Below, in pieces: positions 24,187 to 33,474 of a stretch of 64,000 nucleotides of DNA (the first letter of the stretch is position 1; each line of letters opens with the position of its first letter). Position numbers and translations under genes: made by a program. The notes beneath the pieces were generated by a model. That model was given only the letters and a program-made list of their open reading frames with translations. It was not told where the DNA came from and did no database searches. The stretch comes from an uncultured Eubacterium sp. (GTDB lineage: Bacteria > Bacillota > Clostridia > Oscillospirales > Acutalibacteraceae). The stretch lies in assembly GCA_905234495.1 (NCBI GenBank), contig CAJOHE010000001.1:124001-188000 (forward strand), in the 5' to 3' direction.

Positions 24187-24720
24187 ATGAAAAACAAAAA
24201 GGTTCAGCGCATAACCGAGGCGGCTATTATTGCTGCGCTCTACGCTGCGCTCACAATCGCACAGGGTACGCTCTTACCCGGCACCACAACGGCGGCAGTT
24301 CAGTTTCGTGCAAGCGAGGCGCTTAACATCCTTGCACTTTTCACGCCTGCAGCCATCCCCGGTCTTACAATCGGGTGCATTCTTGCAAACATTCAGAGCA
24401 TCGGTCAGGGCTTACCCCTTGATATGATTTTCGGCTCGCTTGCGACTCTCGGCTCGTCAATCTGTATGTACTTACTGAGAAAAGCAAAAATCAAGACCTA
24501 TCCCCTCTTTGCAATGCTTATGCCTGCAATCTGGAACGGCATTATCGTAGGCTGGGAAATTGAAGCGTTCTTTATTGACGGACCGTTTCATTTCGGAAGC
24601 TTCCTCATTCAGGGTGGCTGCGTGGCGCTCGGTGAGCTTGTGGTAATGGTTGTTTTAGGCTCATTACTCTATTACGTGATTATCAACAGAAAGCTCGACA
24701 AGAAGCTGTTTAACAGATAA
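24187..24720 (+). CDS. queT: Queuosine precursor transporter QueT (ECF S-component type)
   Basis: 177 aa with about five or six membrane segments. The N-terminal motif ITEAAIIAALYAALT and the RASEALNILALFTP and GLTIGCILANI segments are typical of the QueT family, substrate-binding components of ECF transporters that import preQ0/preQ1. The upstream preQ1-type riboswitch and the tgt-queA genes at 6.5-8.7 kb support the substrate. Codon use is host-like, so it belongs to the chromosome and not the element. A strong terminator follows. Confidence 0.9.
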   Translation: MKNKKVQRITEAAIIAALYAALTIAQGTLLPGTTTAAVQFRASEALNILALFTPAAIPGLTIGCILANIQSIGQGLPLDMIFGSLATLGSSICMYLLRKAKIKTYPLFAMLMPAIWNGIIVGWEIEAFFIDGPFHFGSFLIQGGCVALGELVVMVVLGSLLYYVIINRKLDKKLFNR

Positions 24721-24723
24721 TTT

Positions 24724-24750
24724 AAAGACACCTCAATCTGAGGTGTCTTT
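24724..24750. terminator. Bidirectional terminator of queT and plsY
   Basis: A 12-bp perfect stem, AAAGACACCTCA (24724-24735) and TGAGGTGTCTTT (24739-24750), with a 3-nt loop. The plsY stop codon (24733-24735) and its last codons lie within the stem. Confidence 0.85.
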
Positions 24751-25383
24751 CTTTTCTTTAAATGATATTTTGTTTTCCGTACCGTGTATCAGCTTTTTGA
24801 TGTTTTCTCTGTGAGCTATTAAAACAATCAATGTGAACACCGAAGCGATAGCCGCGAGAACAATGCTTCTGTGAAATGCGAATATTAAAACGGGATAAAG
24901 AATTGCCATTACGATACTGCCGAGGGATACATACTTTGTGATTAGCACAATCAGTATGAAAACGGCGAGAAGTATCAGAGCTATACGCCAGTCAATCGCA
25001 AAGACCATACCGCCCGAGGTCGCAACGCCCTTGCCGCCTTTGAATTTAAAATAGCAAGGGAATATGTGACCGAGAACGCAGAAAAGCCCCGTATATGATT
25101 TCAGAAGCATTACGTTATCGACGCCCGGAATGTAGTCAATATCCTTTGCAACGGGAAAGAAACAGTAGGCAATATATATTGCCGCGACCACCTTCAGCAT
25201 ATCGCCGAGAATAGTCAGCGCGGCAAGTCCTTTGCCGTAATTCCTGAGCATATTTGTCGTGCCTGCATTACCGCTTCCCTTTTCACGGACGTCCTCGCCT
25301 TTTGCTTTGGAAAGAATTACGCCGAAGTTGAGGCTGCCCAAAAGATAAGCTAATACAGCAGTGAGTACAAACGGAATAACCAT
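24733..25383 (-). CDS. plsY: Glycerol-3-phosphate acyltransferase PlsY
   Basis: 216 aa integral membrane acyltransferase that uses acyl-phosphate to acylate glycerol 3-phosphate, the first phospholipid step in Gram-positive bacteria. Motifs: GSLNFGVILSK near the N-terminus, GSGNAGTTNMLRNYGK, and GHIFPCYFKFKGGKGVAT. About five or six TM segments. It begins 2 nt after der; der-plsY is a frequent pair. The last codons (KKDTSD) are encoded in the terminator stem. Confidence 0.93.
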   Translation of the reverse strand: MVIPFVLTAVLAYLLGSLNFGVILSKAKGEDVREKGSGNAGTTNMLRNYGKGLAALTILGDMLKVVAAIYIAYCFFPVAKDIDYIPGVDNVMLLKSYTGLFCVLGHIFPCYFKFKGGKGVATSGGMVFAIDWRIALILLAVFILIVLITKYVSLGSIVMAILYPVLIFAFHRSIVLAAIASVFTLIVLIAHRENIKKLIHGTENKISFKEKKDTSD

Positions 25384-25384
25384 A

Positions 25385-26713
25385 TCACTTCTTGCCCTCG
25401 TTTCTCTCTCTTATGATGAATCTTACGGGCGTTCCCTCGAGGCCGAATATATCTCTTATCTGATTCTCGAGATAACGCTGGTATGAGAAATGGAAAAGCT
25501 GGGCGTTATTTACGAAAAATACGAAGGTGGGCGGTCTTGTCGACGCCTGAGTCATATAGAATATTTTAAGCCTCTTGCCCTTGTCGGTCGGGGGCTGAAC
25601 TCTTGCCGTCGCGTCCGCAAGCACCTCGTTGAGCTTGCCCGTGGAAATACGCATTGAGTTTTGCGAATGAACATGGGAAATCATCTCAAAGAGCTTATCA
25701 AGTCTCTGACCCGTTTTTGCCGAAATGAAGATAATCGGCGCAAAGCTCATAAATGAAAAATCGTTCATAAGCTTGTTTCTGTATTCGTTCATCGTGCTGC
25801 CGTCTTTTTCGACCGCATCCCATTTATTCACCGCGATAATGCACGCCTTACCCTGGTCGAGAGCGATGCCCGCAACCTTCGAATCCTGCTCGGTGAAGCC
25901 TTCGACCGCGTCAATCATAATAACGCAGACGTTTGCCCTTTCAACAGCCATTCTCGCGCGGATAATGCTGTACTTTTCAATCGCGTCGTTAACCCTGCTC
26001 TTACGCCTCAAACCTGCGGTATCAATGAAATTAAACTTGCCGTAGTCGTTTTCAAGATAGGTGTCCGTGGTGTCCCTCGTGGTACCCGCGATATCAGAAA
26101 CGATTGCTCTGTTCTGACCGCTGATTTTGTTTACAAGAGACGATTTGCCAACGTTCGGCTTACCTATTACGGCAACGTTGATAACCTCTTCGTCCTCTTC
26201 CTCGTCTTCCTGCTCGGGGAAATACTTTATAACCTCGTCAAGAAGGTCGCCCGTGCCGTGACCGTGAACGGATGAAACGGCAACGGGGTCGCCGAGACCG
26301 AGATTGTAGAACTCATAGAATTCGGGGTCAACGTCGCCGATGCTGTCGCTTTTATTTACGCAGACGATAACGGGCTTGCCGCATTTCTGCAGCATTGACG
26401 CAACCTCGTGGTCGCTTGCAACAACGCCGTCCCTGATATCCGTTACAAGTATGATAACGTCGGCGGTTTCTATTGCAATCTCTGCCTGAGTTCGCATCTG
26501 GGATAGGATAACGTCGTTTGTATCGGGCTCAATACCGCCCGTGTCAACAAGCAGGAACTTGCGGTTGAGCCACTCGCAGTCGCCGTAAATCCTGTCCCTC
26601 GTAACGCCGGGTGTATCGTCTACAATCGAAAGCCTTGTTCCTATTAACTTATTAAAAAGAGTTGATTTGCCGACGTTCGGTCTGCCGACAATCGCAACAA
26701 CGGGTTTAGCCAT
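25385..26713 (-). CDS. der: Ribosome biogenesis GTPase Der (EngA)
   Basis: 442 aa with two tandem GTPase domains (G1 motifs GRPNVGKS near 10 and GKPNVGKS near 185; DTAG/DTGG G3 motifs and NKSD/NKWD G4 motifs) and a C-terminal KH-like domain. Der is essential for 50S subunit maturation. An acidic linker (EDEEEDEE) joins the G domains. AGGAGG lies upstream of the ATG. It is followed directly by plsY. Confidence 0.97.
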   Translation of the reverse strand: MAKPVVAIVGRPNVGKSTLFNKLIGTRLSIVDDTPGVTRDRIYGDCEWLNRKFLLVDTGGIEPDTNDVILSQMRTQAEIAIETADVIILVTDIRDGVVASDHEVASMLQKCGKPVIVCVNKSDSIGDVDPEFYEFYNLGLGDPVAVSSVHGHGTGDLLDEVIKYFPEQEDEEEDEEVINVAVIGKPNVGKSSLVNKISGQNRAIVSDIAGTTRDTTDTYLENDYGKFNFIDTAGLRRKSRVNDAIEKYSIIRARMAVERANVCVIMIDAVEGFTEQDSKVAGIALDQGKACIIAVNKWDAVEKDGSTMNEYRNKLMNDFSFMSFAPIIFISAKTGQRLDKLFEMISHVHSQNSMRISTGKLNEVLADATARVQPPTDKGKRLKIFYMTQASTRPPTFVFFVNNAQLFHFSYQRYLENQIRDIFGLEGTPVRFIIRERNEGKK

Positions 26714-26750
26714 ATGTTCCCCTCCTTTTAAGCCAAGTAAAAGAATACGG

Positions 26751-26769
26751 CGGACAAAGTCGCCCGCCG
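26751..26769 (-). terminator. Hairpin between rpmF and der
   Basis: GGCGG and CCGCC pair across about 9 nt in the 70-bp gap after rpmF. No strong U-run follows, so it may only partly terminate and let some read-through reach der. Confidence 0.4.
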
Positions 26770-26783
26770 CTGATGGTTAATAA

Positions 26784-26969
26784 TTATGCCTCTTCTGTGC
26801 TGATAACCTCTTTGCCGTTATAGTAACCGCAGTTTTTGCAAACCTTGTGAGATACTGTATAACCGCCGCAATTTGAGCACTTTACAAGTGTAGGTGCATC
26901 CATCTTCCAAACGCTTGATCTTCTGCTGTTTTTCTTTGCTTTTGAAGTTCTTCTTGCCGGTACTGCCAT
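26784..26969 (-). CDS. rpmF: 50S ribosomal protein L32
   Basis: 61 aa. N-terminal [18 protein letters not shown] and a C-terminal zinc ribbon CSNC ... CKNC define L32. GGAGGG ribosome site. It follows the YceD-like gene by 27 nt, the universal yceD-rpmF pairing, and shares its consensus promoter. Confidence 0.96.
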   Translation of the reverse strand: MAVPARRTSKAKKNSRRSSVWKMDAPTLVKCSNCGGYTVSHKVCKNCGYYNGKEVISTEEA

Positions 26970-26996
26970 TTTTATACCCTCCTGTAATTATATGAA

Positions 26997-27503
26997 TTAT
27001 TTATCTTCTTCATCAAGCAGCTGCAAAAGCGCTTCCATTCTCGGGTCAACTTCCTTTTTGCAGTTGCATTTATTAACGTTGAGATTTGCTCCGCACTGAG
27101 GACAAAGCCCCTTACAGTCATCCTTACAAAGAATCTTTGAAGGAAGGCTAAGGACGATTTCTTCGTTTACAAGCTCATCTAAATCAAGCTCTCTGTTTGT
27201 CACGATAAGAAATCCGTCGTCATCCTCTTCATTTTGAAGCTCTTCAACAACAATCCTGTTTACATCAAATGAAAACTCGCGGTTGATTTCTTCGGCACAT
27301 CTGTCGCAAACGCCGTTAAACACGTAGCTTACAGTCATATCAAGATAAACGACATCTGCTTTTGTAGTTACAGCGCCGACTACCTTTACAGGCTCTTTGA
27401 GTGGATTATATGCGCTGTATTCAAGTGCCGACATATCAAACGATGAGTCAATATCAATTTTCTGCTGACTGCCGTTGAATAATTGATTAAGGTCAATTTT
27501 CAT
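26997..27503 (-). CDS. YceD/DUF177 family protein with C-terminal zinc-binding cysteines
   Basis: 168 aa. The DUF177 core is visible in VFNGVCDRCAEEINREFSFDV. The C-terminal third adds CKDDCKGLCPQCGANLNVNKCNC, a cysteine-rich segment common in the Gram-positive form of the family. The protein is always found upstream of rpmF and is linked to 23S rRNA/ribosome assembly in other organisms; the precise activity is unclear. Together with rpmF it is read from a perfect-consensus promoter. Confidence 0.88.
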   Translation of the reverse strand: MKIDLNQLFNGSQQKIDIDSSFDMSALEYSAYNPLKEPVKVVGAVTTKADVVYLDMTVSYVFNGVCDRCAEEINREFSFDVNRIVVEELQNEEDDDGFLIVTNRELDLDELVNEEIVLSLPSKILCKDDCKGLCPQCGANLNVNKCNCKKEVDPRMEALLQLLDEEDK

Positions 27504-27542
27504 AAAATCACCTCAATAAGTGTTTTCGCACTCGTATTAAGT

Positions 27543-27571
27543 ATTATATATATTAAGAATAGCTTTGTCAA
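27543..27571 (-). promoter_or_regulatory. Consensus sigma-A promoter of yceD-rpmF
   Basis: Minus strand: TTGACA (27566-27571), 17-nt spacer, TATAAT (27543-27548). Both hexamers are perfect, the strongest promoter recognised in the window. Confidence 0.85.
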
Positions 27572-27592
27572 TAGTAAATTTTAAAATAAAAA

Positions 27593-27612
27593 GAGAGGGC
27601 GTCTGCCCTCTC
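27593..27612 (-). terminator. Terminator of the P-loop protein gene
   Basis: GAGAGGGC (27593-27600), loop GTCT, GCCCTCTC (27605-27612); in minus-strand sense it is followed by TTTTTATTTT. Confidence 0.85.
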
Positions 27613-27625
27613 GTAATGATAATTG

Positions 27626-28042
27626 TTAAATTTCCTCGCAGATATCAAAGATTTCCACGGGAAGGTCGTCCTTATCGCAGCTGATTGTGAAATAGAACGT
27701 AACCTCTGTTGCAGCGGAAAGCTCTGAAAGCATCTCAAAGAACTGAGGAAGCTTGTCGTAATCCCTGCCTACAATCTTGAACGTAGCGTCTACAAGAATA
27801 TCCGTTACGTCGTAGTTTCCAGCGCAGATACCTGCAAGAAAACCGTAGAAAGCTTTGTGGCCGTTTATGAGATAGGTCTCTGTTTCAAGAAGACGGGCTC
27901 TTGACGGAATGTCGTATGTAAGCTTAGGTGATTTCTCAACGCAAACAACGTTGCCGTCGGACTCGTTAACGCGCTGGCTCACAAGCTCAATAAGCCTTTT
28001 TGTCTTACCTGAACCTTTGTTACCTATAATTAACTTTATCAT
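27626..28042 (-). CDS. Small P-loop NTPase, unknown
   Basis: 138 aa with an N-terminal Walker A GNKGSGKT (residues 7-14) and a likely Walker B strand DILVDA near 82-87. No further domain follows, so it is a minimal P-loop protein. Similar short ATP-binding proteins occur widely in Clostridia without known function. It lies 37 nt after pgi on the same strand and ends at a strong terminator, so it is probably co-transcribed with pgi. Confidence 0.7.
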   Translation of the reverse strand: MIKLIIGNKGSGKTKRLIELVSQRVNESDGNVVCVEKSPKLTYDIPSRARLLETETYLINGHKAFYGFLAGICAGNYDVTDILVDATFKIVGRDYDKLPQFFEMLSELSAATEVTFYFTISCDKDDLPVEIFDICEEI

Positions 28043-28079
28043 TATTTATTCCTCCAAAAGGTATTTTTACATTATCATT

Positions 28080-29426
28080 TTAACATACAGTCAGTCTTTT
28101 TTCAAGTGTTTCTTTTTCCTTTTCATAGCCGGGCTTGCCGAGAAGAGCAAACATATTTCTCTTATAACTTTCTACGCCTGGCTGATTGAAAGGATTAACA
28201 CCGAGAATATAACCTGAAACTGCACAAGCCTTTTCAAAGAAATAAATCAACTCGCCCATTGTCTTTTCGGTGATTGAGTCACATTCGATAACAAGATTGC
28301 CGACACCGCCGTCGGTATGAGCAAGAAGAGTGCCTTCTCTCGCCTTTTCGTTGACGAAGCTCATTGTCTTTCCCGCAAGGAAATTAAGGCCGTCAATATT
28401 ACCTTCCTGCTCTTTGATTGTGTAGTCGTCAAGCGGTTTATTGAACTTAACAACCGTCTCAAACATAAGCGACGCGCCGCTTTCCTGAATGAACTGACCT
28501 ACGGAATGAAGGTCGGTTGAGAACACGCAGGATACGGGATATAAGCCCTTGCCGTCCTTGCCCTCGCTCTCAGCGAAAAGCTGCTTGAGCCATTCGTTGA
28601 ACATAGCCATACAGGGCTCGTAAGATACGAAGCATTCAAGCCTTGTACCCTTGTTGTAAAGGCAGTTTCTGATTGCGGCATATTTGAGAACGTCGTTTTC
28701 GTCAAGCTTTGCAGAATTATACTTTGCCTGAGCGGCTGCGGCGCCCTGCATAAGTGCGTCAATATCAATTCCGGCAACGGCAATCGGAAGAATGCCCACA
28801 GCCGTGAGAACGGAATATCTGCCGCCTACGTCGTCGGGTACGACAAAGGTTTCGTAGCCCTCTTCATCTGCAAGGCTCTTGAGAGTTCCCTTTGCCTTAT
28901 CGGTCGTACAGAAAATCCTCTTGGCAGCTTCCTCTTTTGAGTATCTGCCGTTTACGATTTCCCTGAATACGCGGAATGCGATAGCGGGCTCGGTTGTCGT
29001 GCCGCTCTTGCTGATAACGTTTACGCAAATATCCTTGCCCTCGCAGATTGAAACAAGCTCCGTAAGCATTGAGGGGCTGATTGAATTACCGATGAAATAG
29101 ATGTCGGGGGTGTCCTTTTTAAGCGCGTTATAATTGGAAGATTTGAGCGCTTCAATGACAGCTCTCGCGCCGAGATATGAGCCGCCGATACCGATTACGA
29201 TGAGAATGTCCGCATTGTTTTTGATATACTCTGCGGCTTCCTTAATTCTAGCAAATTCGTCCTTATCATAATCGGTCGGAAGGGTTACCCAGCCGAGATA
29301 GTCGTTTCCCTCTCCTGTTTTATTATGAAGAGTATTGAGTGCGTTTTCCGCCTGAGCCGAAAGCGCATTGATTTCATCATTATTTAAAACAGAGTTAATA
29401 TGTGTCGATATAAGTTTTACTGACAT
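28080..29426 (-). CDS. pgi: Glucose-6-phosphate isomerase
   Basis: 448 aa, the shorter Gram-positive type. It interconverts glucose 6-phosphate and fructose 6-phosphate. Signatures: [12 protein letters not shown] near 80, [11 protein letters not shown] near 140, catalytic Glu/His in the region [10 protein letters not shown], and the C-terminal [14 protein letters not shown] motif with the catalytic Lys. It has its own promoter 40 nt upstream. Confidence 0.96.
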   Translation of the reverse strand: MSVKLISTHINSVLNNDEINALSAQAENALNTLHNKTGEGNDYLGWVTLPTDYDKDEFARIKEAAEYIKNNADILIVIGIGGSYLGARAVIEALKSSNYNALKKDTPDIYFIGNSISPSMLTELVSICEGKDICVNVISKSGTTTEPAIAFRVFREIVNGRYSKEEAAKRIFCTTDKAKGTLKSLADEEGYETFVVPDDVGGRYSVLTAVGILPIAVAGIDIDALMQGAAAAQAKYNSAKLDENDVLKYAAIRNCLYNKGTRLECFVSYEPCMAMFNEWLKQLFAESEGKDGKGLYPVSCVFSTDLHSVGQFIQESGASLMFETVVKFNKPLDDYTIKEQEGNIDGLNFLAGKTMSFVNEKAREGTLLAHTDGGVGNLVIECDSITEKTMGELIYFFEKACAVSGYILGVNPFNQPGVESYKRNMFALLGKPGYEKEKETLEKRLTVC

Positions 29427-29466
29427 AATATTTTCCTCGCATAATATTAAATATTATTTAGGCAAT

Positions 29467-29495
29467 ATAATACACTAAAATAGTAAAATATTCAA
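29467..29495 (-). promoter_or_regulatory. Promoter of pgi
   Basis: Minus strand: TTGAAT (29490-29495), 17-nt spacer, TATTAT (29467-29472). Confidence 0.6.
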
Positions 29496-29502
29496 CATTT
29501 TT

Positions 29503-30630
29503 TTAAATATTTTTCATCAATGCCGTAAAAATGTACTTAAAATCAACTCTTTGAACGTCACAGTCTGAATGCAAAGTGAGCTTTGAAACCTCTTTCCCGC
29601 CGCTTTTAACAATGATTTCACCGAGGGTATCGCCCTTCTTCACGGGTGCCTCAACGCTTTCCTTGATGTTGTATTCATACTCAAATTCGGTTATGTCCTT
29701 TGCGATGAGAATCGCGCTGTCCGAATACACGGCGGGAACAATTTCCTTTATCACTCCCCTGTTGATTTTAACAGGCGTAATCAAAGCCTCGTCAATGTCG
29801 AGCTTTTCAAGCTTGTAATTCGCAAAGCCGTAGTCAAGCAAAGAAGCCGCAAGGTTAAATCTGTCATCACTCGTCTGAGCGCCGAGAACGACGGATACAA
29901 GATTGAGCCCGTCTCGACTCGCGGTTGCGCTGATGCAGAAGCCTGCATTTGAGGTTGTGCCTGTTTTCAGACCTGTTATTCCGTCGTAGGTATTTACGAG
30001 TTTATTAGTATTATTAAGCTCGGTTTTGCCGTCGCGAAGGCTGTCGAGCCACACGGTTGAATAATCCCTGATAATGTTGTACTTCATCACCTCGCAGGAA
30101 ATCACTGCAAGGTCATAGGCGCTTGAATAGTGATTATTTGTGCTGTCGTCAAGCCCGGTGCAGTTTTCAAAATGAGTATCTTTGAGTCCGAGCTCGCCCG
30201 CTTTCTGATTCATCAGCTCAACAAACGCGCTCTCGCTGCCCGCAACGTATTCGCCGAGTAGAGTACAGGCATCGTTTGCCGAAGCGATTATGACGGCTTT
30301 GAGAAGGTCTGAAACGCTCATCTGTTCCCCGACCTCAAGCCATATCTGTGAGCCGCCCTTTGAAACCGCGTTTTCATCCGCTGTTACCATATCGTCAAGA
30401 TTAATCTTTCCGCTGTCGATTGCCTCAAAGATGAGAAGCAGGCTCATTATTTTTGTGACGGACGCGAGCGAAAGCCGTTCGTGGGAATTGTTATCGATTA
30501 ACACGTCACCCGTATCAATGCACATCAGAACGCTTGATTTAGCAGATATTTCCTTCTCCTGCGCATAAACAGTTGCGGGCATTGTAATAAAAATTGCAAG
30601 AGAAATTATAAATACTGTAATTCTTTTCAT
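29503..30630 (-). CDS. D-alanyl-D-alanine carboxypeptidase (serine-type, PBP5/DacF-like)
   Basis: 375 aa. Signal peptide (MKRITVFIISLAIFITMPATVYA), then the peptidase S11 domain with SVTK (SxxK nucleophile), SAN (SxN) and KTG in GLKTGTTS, followed by a C-terminal PBP5_C beta domain. It trims the terminal D-Ala from peptidoglycan stem peptides outside the membrane. The ATG at 30630 has GGTGATG upstream; a longer frame start adds an unlikely 21-residue leader. DacF (sporulation) versus DacA (vegetative) cannot be told from sequence alone. Divergent from mtaB. Confidence 0.88.
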   Translation of the reverse strand: MKRITVFIISLAIFITMPATVYAQEKEISAKSSVLMCIDTGDVLIDNNSHERLSLASVTKIMSLLLIFEAIDSGKINLDDMVTADENAVSKGGSQIWLEVGEQMSVSDLLKAVIIASANDACTLLGEYVAGSESAFVELMNQKAGELGLKDTHFENCTGLDDSTNNHYSSAYDLAVISCEVMKYNIIRDYSTVWLDSLRDGKTELNNTNKLVNTYDGITGLKTGTTSNAGFCISATASRDGLNLVSVVLGAQTSDDRFNLAASLLDYGFANYKLEKLDIDEALITPVKINRGVIKEIVPAVYSDSAILIAKDITEFEYEYNIKESVEAPVKKGDTLGEIIVKSGGKEVSKLTLHSDCDVQRVDFKYIFTALMKNI

Positions 30631-30661
30631 AACATCACCAGTAAATAATATTGACAAAAAC

Positions 30662-30690
30662 TTGTATAAATAACAAATATTTGTTATAAT
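30662..30690 (+). promoter_or_regulatory. Promoter of mtaB with an 18-bp palindrome over the -10
   Basis: TTGTAT (30662-30667), 17-nt spacer, TATAAT (30685-30690). Within it, ATAACAAAT/ATTTGTTAT is a perfect 18-bp palindrome at 30670-30687, covering the spacer and half of the -10. Such placement is typical of a repressor operator. The regulator is unknown. Confidence 0.55.
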
Positions 30691-30715
30691 CACTAAAAAG
30701 ATTTGAGGAATAAAA

Positions 30716-31996
30716 ATGAAAGCTGCTTTTTACACGCTTGGCTGCAAGGTCAATCAGTACGAAACCGAATATATGAGCGAGCTGCTCAGAAACGCAGGGT
30801 TTGAAATTGTCAAGCCCTCCGAAAGCGCTGACATTTATATAGTAAATTCCTGCACGGTTACCGCTACCGCCGACCATAAGTCGAGGCAGAACGTAAGAAA
30901 ATTCAAGAGAGCAAACCCCGACGCAACCGTTATCCTCACGGGCTGTATGCCCCAGGCTTTTCCGAAGCAGGCGGAAGAGCTTATTGAGGCGGACATCGTG
31001 CTTTCAAACAGAAGCAACGACTCTATTCTCGACCTCATAAACGAGTATAATCTCACGGCTGACAGAAAAGTGGTAATAGAAGAACACAAAACGAGCGACG
31101 CATTCGGCAGATGCTCTATCGACCGATTCAGCGAGAGAATCAGAGCTTTCGTTAAAATTGAGGACGGGTGCGACAGATTCTGCTCTTACTGCATTATTCC
31201 GAAGGCAAGGGGCAGAGTTCGCTCAAAGGCACCCGAGGATTTAAAGGCGGAAATTGAAACGCTTGCTAAAAACGGAATAAAAGAGATTGTCCTTGTCGGA
31301 ATCAACCTTTCGGCATACGGCAAGGGCTTTGACTATGATATAACCGACGCGGTAAAAATCTGTAACGAAACCGACGGCATTGAGCGCATACGCCTCGGCT
31401 CGCTTGAGCCCGACCACATCACGGATGAGATTATCGAAAAGCTTTCGGGCTTTGAAAAGTTCTGCCCCCATTTTCATCTGTCACTTCAAAGCGGCTGCGA
31501 TAGAACACTAAGGAATATGAACAGGCACTACACCGCCGAGGAATACGAAAATCTTTGCCATAAGCTCAGGGCTACGTTTAAGGACTGCGCTCTGACGACA
31601 GACGTTATGGTCGGCTTTCACGAGGAAAGCGAAGCGGACTTTGAGGAAAGCCTTGAATTTGTTAAAAAGATTGCTTTTGAAAAAGTGCACACCTTCCCCT
31701 ACAGCGAGCGCGAAGGCACCGCGGCATCAAAACGCGGCGACAGCGTTTTAAAGGCTGTGAAAGAGCGCCGTGCCGAGATTATGATAACCGAGACGGATAA
31801 AATCAGAAACGACTACCTTCGCTCGCTCATCGGCTCTGACGCCGAGGTTCTTTTTGAAAGCTTTAAGGGAAATATTTGTCAGGGCTACACAAGGTCCTAT
31901 ATCCCTGTTAAGTACAAAAGTAATGAAGATTTAACAGGCGTAATTAAAACGGTGAAAATTGTCGGTACAGAAGACGATTACTGCATAGCGGAATAA
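30716..31996 (+). CDS. mtaB: tRNA t6A37 methylthiotransferase MtaB
   Basis: 426 aa radical-SAM methylthiotransferase converting t6A37 to ms2t6A37 in ANN-decoding tRNAs. N-terminal UPF0004 domain with three cysteines (TLGCKVNQYE, NSCTVT, TGCMPQ), radical-SAM CDRFCSYCIIPKARG, and a C-terminal TRAM-like domain. GLGCKVNQYE-type start and SYCIIPxxRG distinguish it from RimO. It overlaps the convergent lipoprotein gene by 19 bp at the 3' end. Confidence 0.92.
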   Translation: MKAAFYTLGCKVNQYETEYMSELLRNAGFEIVKPSESADIYIVNSCTVTATADHKSRQNVRKFKRANPDATVILTGCMPQAFPKQAEELIEADIVLSNRSNDSILDLINEYNLTADRKVVIEEHKTSDAFGRCSIDRFSERIRAFVKIEDGCDRFCSYCIIPKARGRVRSKAPEDLKAEIETLAKNGIKEIVLVGINLSAYGKGFDYDITDAVKICNETDGIERIRLGSLEPDHITDEIIEKLSGFEKFCPHFHLSLQSGCDRTLRNMNRHYTAEEYENLCHKLRATFKDCALTTDVMVGFHEESEADFEESLEFVKKIAFEKVHTFPYSEREGTAASKRGDSVLKAVKERRAEIMITETDKIRNDYLRSLIGSDAEVLFESFKGNICQGYTRSYIPVKYKSNEDLTGVIKTVKIVGTEDDYCIAE

Positions 31997-33132
31997 AGAT
32001 TTTCCGCCTCTTCGCTGTCATTTAAAAACGAGTATGAAAAGATATAAAACCCGTCGATTTCATCAAGCTTTGAAAGGTAATTTACCTGACGGGAAATGAT
32101 ATTATTGTTATCAATAAACTCATTCATTCCGCCTTTACCGGCGTATTCATCCTCAAGCCCCGCCTTGTAAAGCGGAAGCGAAATATACAAATCACATTCA
32201 GCTGTTTTTGCCCACTCCTTCACGGTCTGCATAAACGGCTGTTTTTCATTATGAAAGCCGAAATAGACCTGCGGGTTTATGTAGTCAACATACCCTTTAT
32301 CGGTCGCCCAGAGCTCAACGTCGGCATAGAGATTTCTGTAATTGTTTTCGATATTTGCGGCGGGACTTATGCCAAAGGAAATGCTTTCATCAATGCTTTT
32401 GATTTTCTCATAAACGCCCTTGACAAGCCTGTTTACGTTGTCCCTGCGCCAGTCGTCAAGAGAGAGCTTTCCGCCGTTTTTTTCGTAGGATTCCTTATCT
32501 ATGCTCTCATCTGACGAGGGATAAAAATAATCGTCAAAGCAGATTGAGGCGACGTTGTAGTTTTCGGCAATTTCTGCAACGCCGTTTGTTATAAGTTCAA
32601 TCACCTCGTCGCTTGCGGGATTAAAGAAAATCCCCTTGTCGGTGACGATAAGATTCTCGGTATCCTGCCATTCAAGGGCTTTGTTGGTAGCGGCAAGCTT
32701 TGAAAAATCTGCGCTGTTACTCACCCTGTAGGGGTTCACCCATGCCTCGACCTCGAGGTTGTGCTTTTGTGCAATCTCGCAGATAACGGCAAGCGGGTCA
32801 AAGGGCGCGTCGCTTCCCTGCTCGCCGAAGCAGTAACTGCTGATGGGAAAGTACAACGATATATAAAAAGCATCTGCGAAGGGTCTGACCTGAATAGCTA
32901 TTCTGTTGAAGCCTTTGTCACTCAGATTTGAGAAAGCCTCGTCAAGCGCAGTTTCATACTCTTCAAGGCTCTTTCCGCTTATAAGTTCGCTCATTTCATA
33001 ATAGGTTATCCATACGGCTTTGACGTAACTTACATCGCTTTTTGAAGCTCTGCTTTGCTCTTTTGAATTCTGAACAGTACAGCCCGAAAGGAAAAGCAGG
33101 GCAAGAAATATTGAAATTATTCTTTTATACAC
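31978..33132 (-). CDS. Lipoprotein with GHL10/DUF187 glycosidase-like domain
   Basis: 384 aa from a GTG at 33132 with AGGATGTG upstream. Signal peptide with lipobox LFLSGC puts it on the outer face of the membrane, Cys being lipid-modified. The rest is a TIM-barrel family-10-like hydrolase domain (GHL10, YngK type) with AVWITYYE, IAIQVRPFADAFY, VEAWVNPYR, ICFDDYFYP and INPQVYFG segments. Members are presumed glycosidases acting on cell-wall or other polysaccharides; substrate unknown. Single gene, convergent with mtaB. Confidence 0.8.
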   Translation of the reverse strand: MYKRIISIFLALLFLSGCTVQNSKEQSRASKSDVSYVKAVWITYYEMSELISGKSLEEYETALDEAFSNLSDKGFNRIAIQVRPFADAFYISLYFPISSYCFGEQGSDAPFDPLAVICEIAQKHNLEVEAWVNPYRVSNSADFSKLAATNKALEWQDTENLIVTDKGIFFNPASDEVIELITNGVAEIAENYNVASICFDDYFYPSSDESIDKESYEKNGGKLSLDDWRRDNVNRLVKGVYEKIKSIDESISFGISPAANIENNYRNLYADVELWATDKGYVDYINPQVYFGFHNEKQPFMQTVKEWAKTAECDLYISLPLYKAGLEDEYAGKGGMNEFIDNNNIISRQVNYLSKLDEIDGFYIFSYSFLNDSEEAENLYSAMQ

Positions 33133-33177
33133 TTGAACACATCCTGTTTTTATAGTAATATATATGTGGTGATTGAA

Positions 33178-33474
33178 ATGGAATACAGACTCGGAAACGC
33201 AAAAAAAATAAAAGCAAAGGGCGAGCTGCCGAAGGCTCTCGAATGCCCGAAGTGCCACAAGGAAGTTATCTTTTCACTGTTTTCAAACGGCGAAACAAGG
33301 CTTAACCCCGAAACTATCATAAAGTCGGGCACGGTATATTTTCTCATATGCCCCGAATGTGCCTCAGCCTTTACGATGGACTCAAGCCTCGCAAAGTCAA
33401 TTAAAAAGGACGACACAGTTTTGTGGAAATCGGATATTCTTGAATTAGAGGCGTTTAAACTGGATGCCGAGTAG
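33178..33474 (+). CDS. Small zinc-ribbon protein, unknown
   Basis: 98 aa from ATG 33178. Two Cys pairs, CPKC near 24-27 and CPEC near 60-63, make a rubredoxin-like zinc ribbon. The rest shows no recognisable domain. It overlaps the following DUF1294 gene by 11 nt, so the two are translationally linked. It lies about 45 nt from the divergent lipoprotein gene. Confidence 0.6.
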   Translation: MEYRLGNAKKIKAKGELPKALECPKCHKEVIFSLFSNGETRLNPETIIKSGTVYFLICPECASAFTMDSSLAKSIKKDDTVLWKSDILELEAFKLDAE

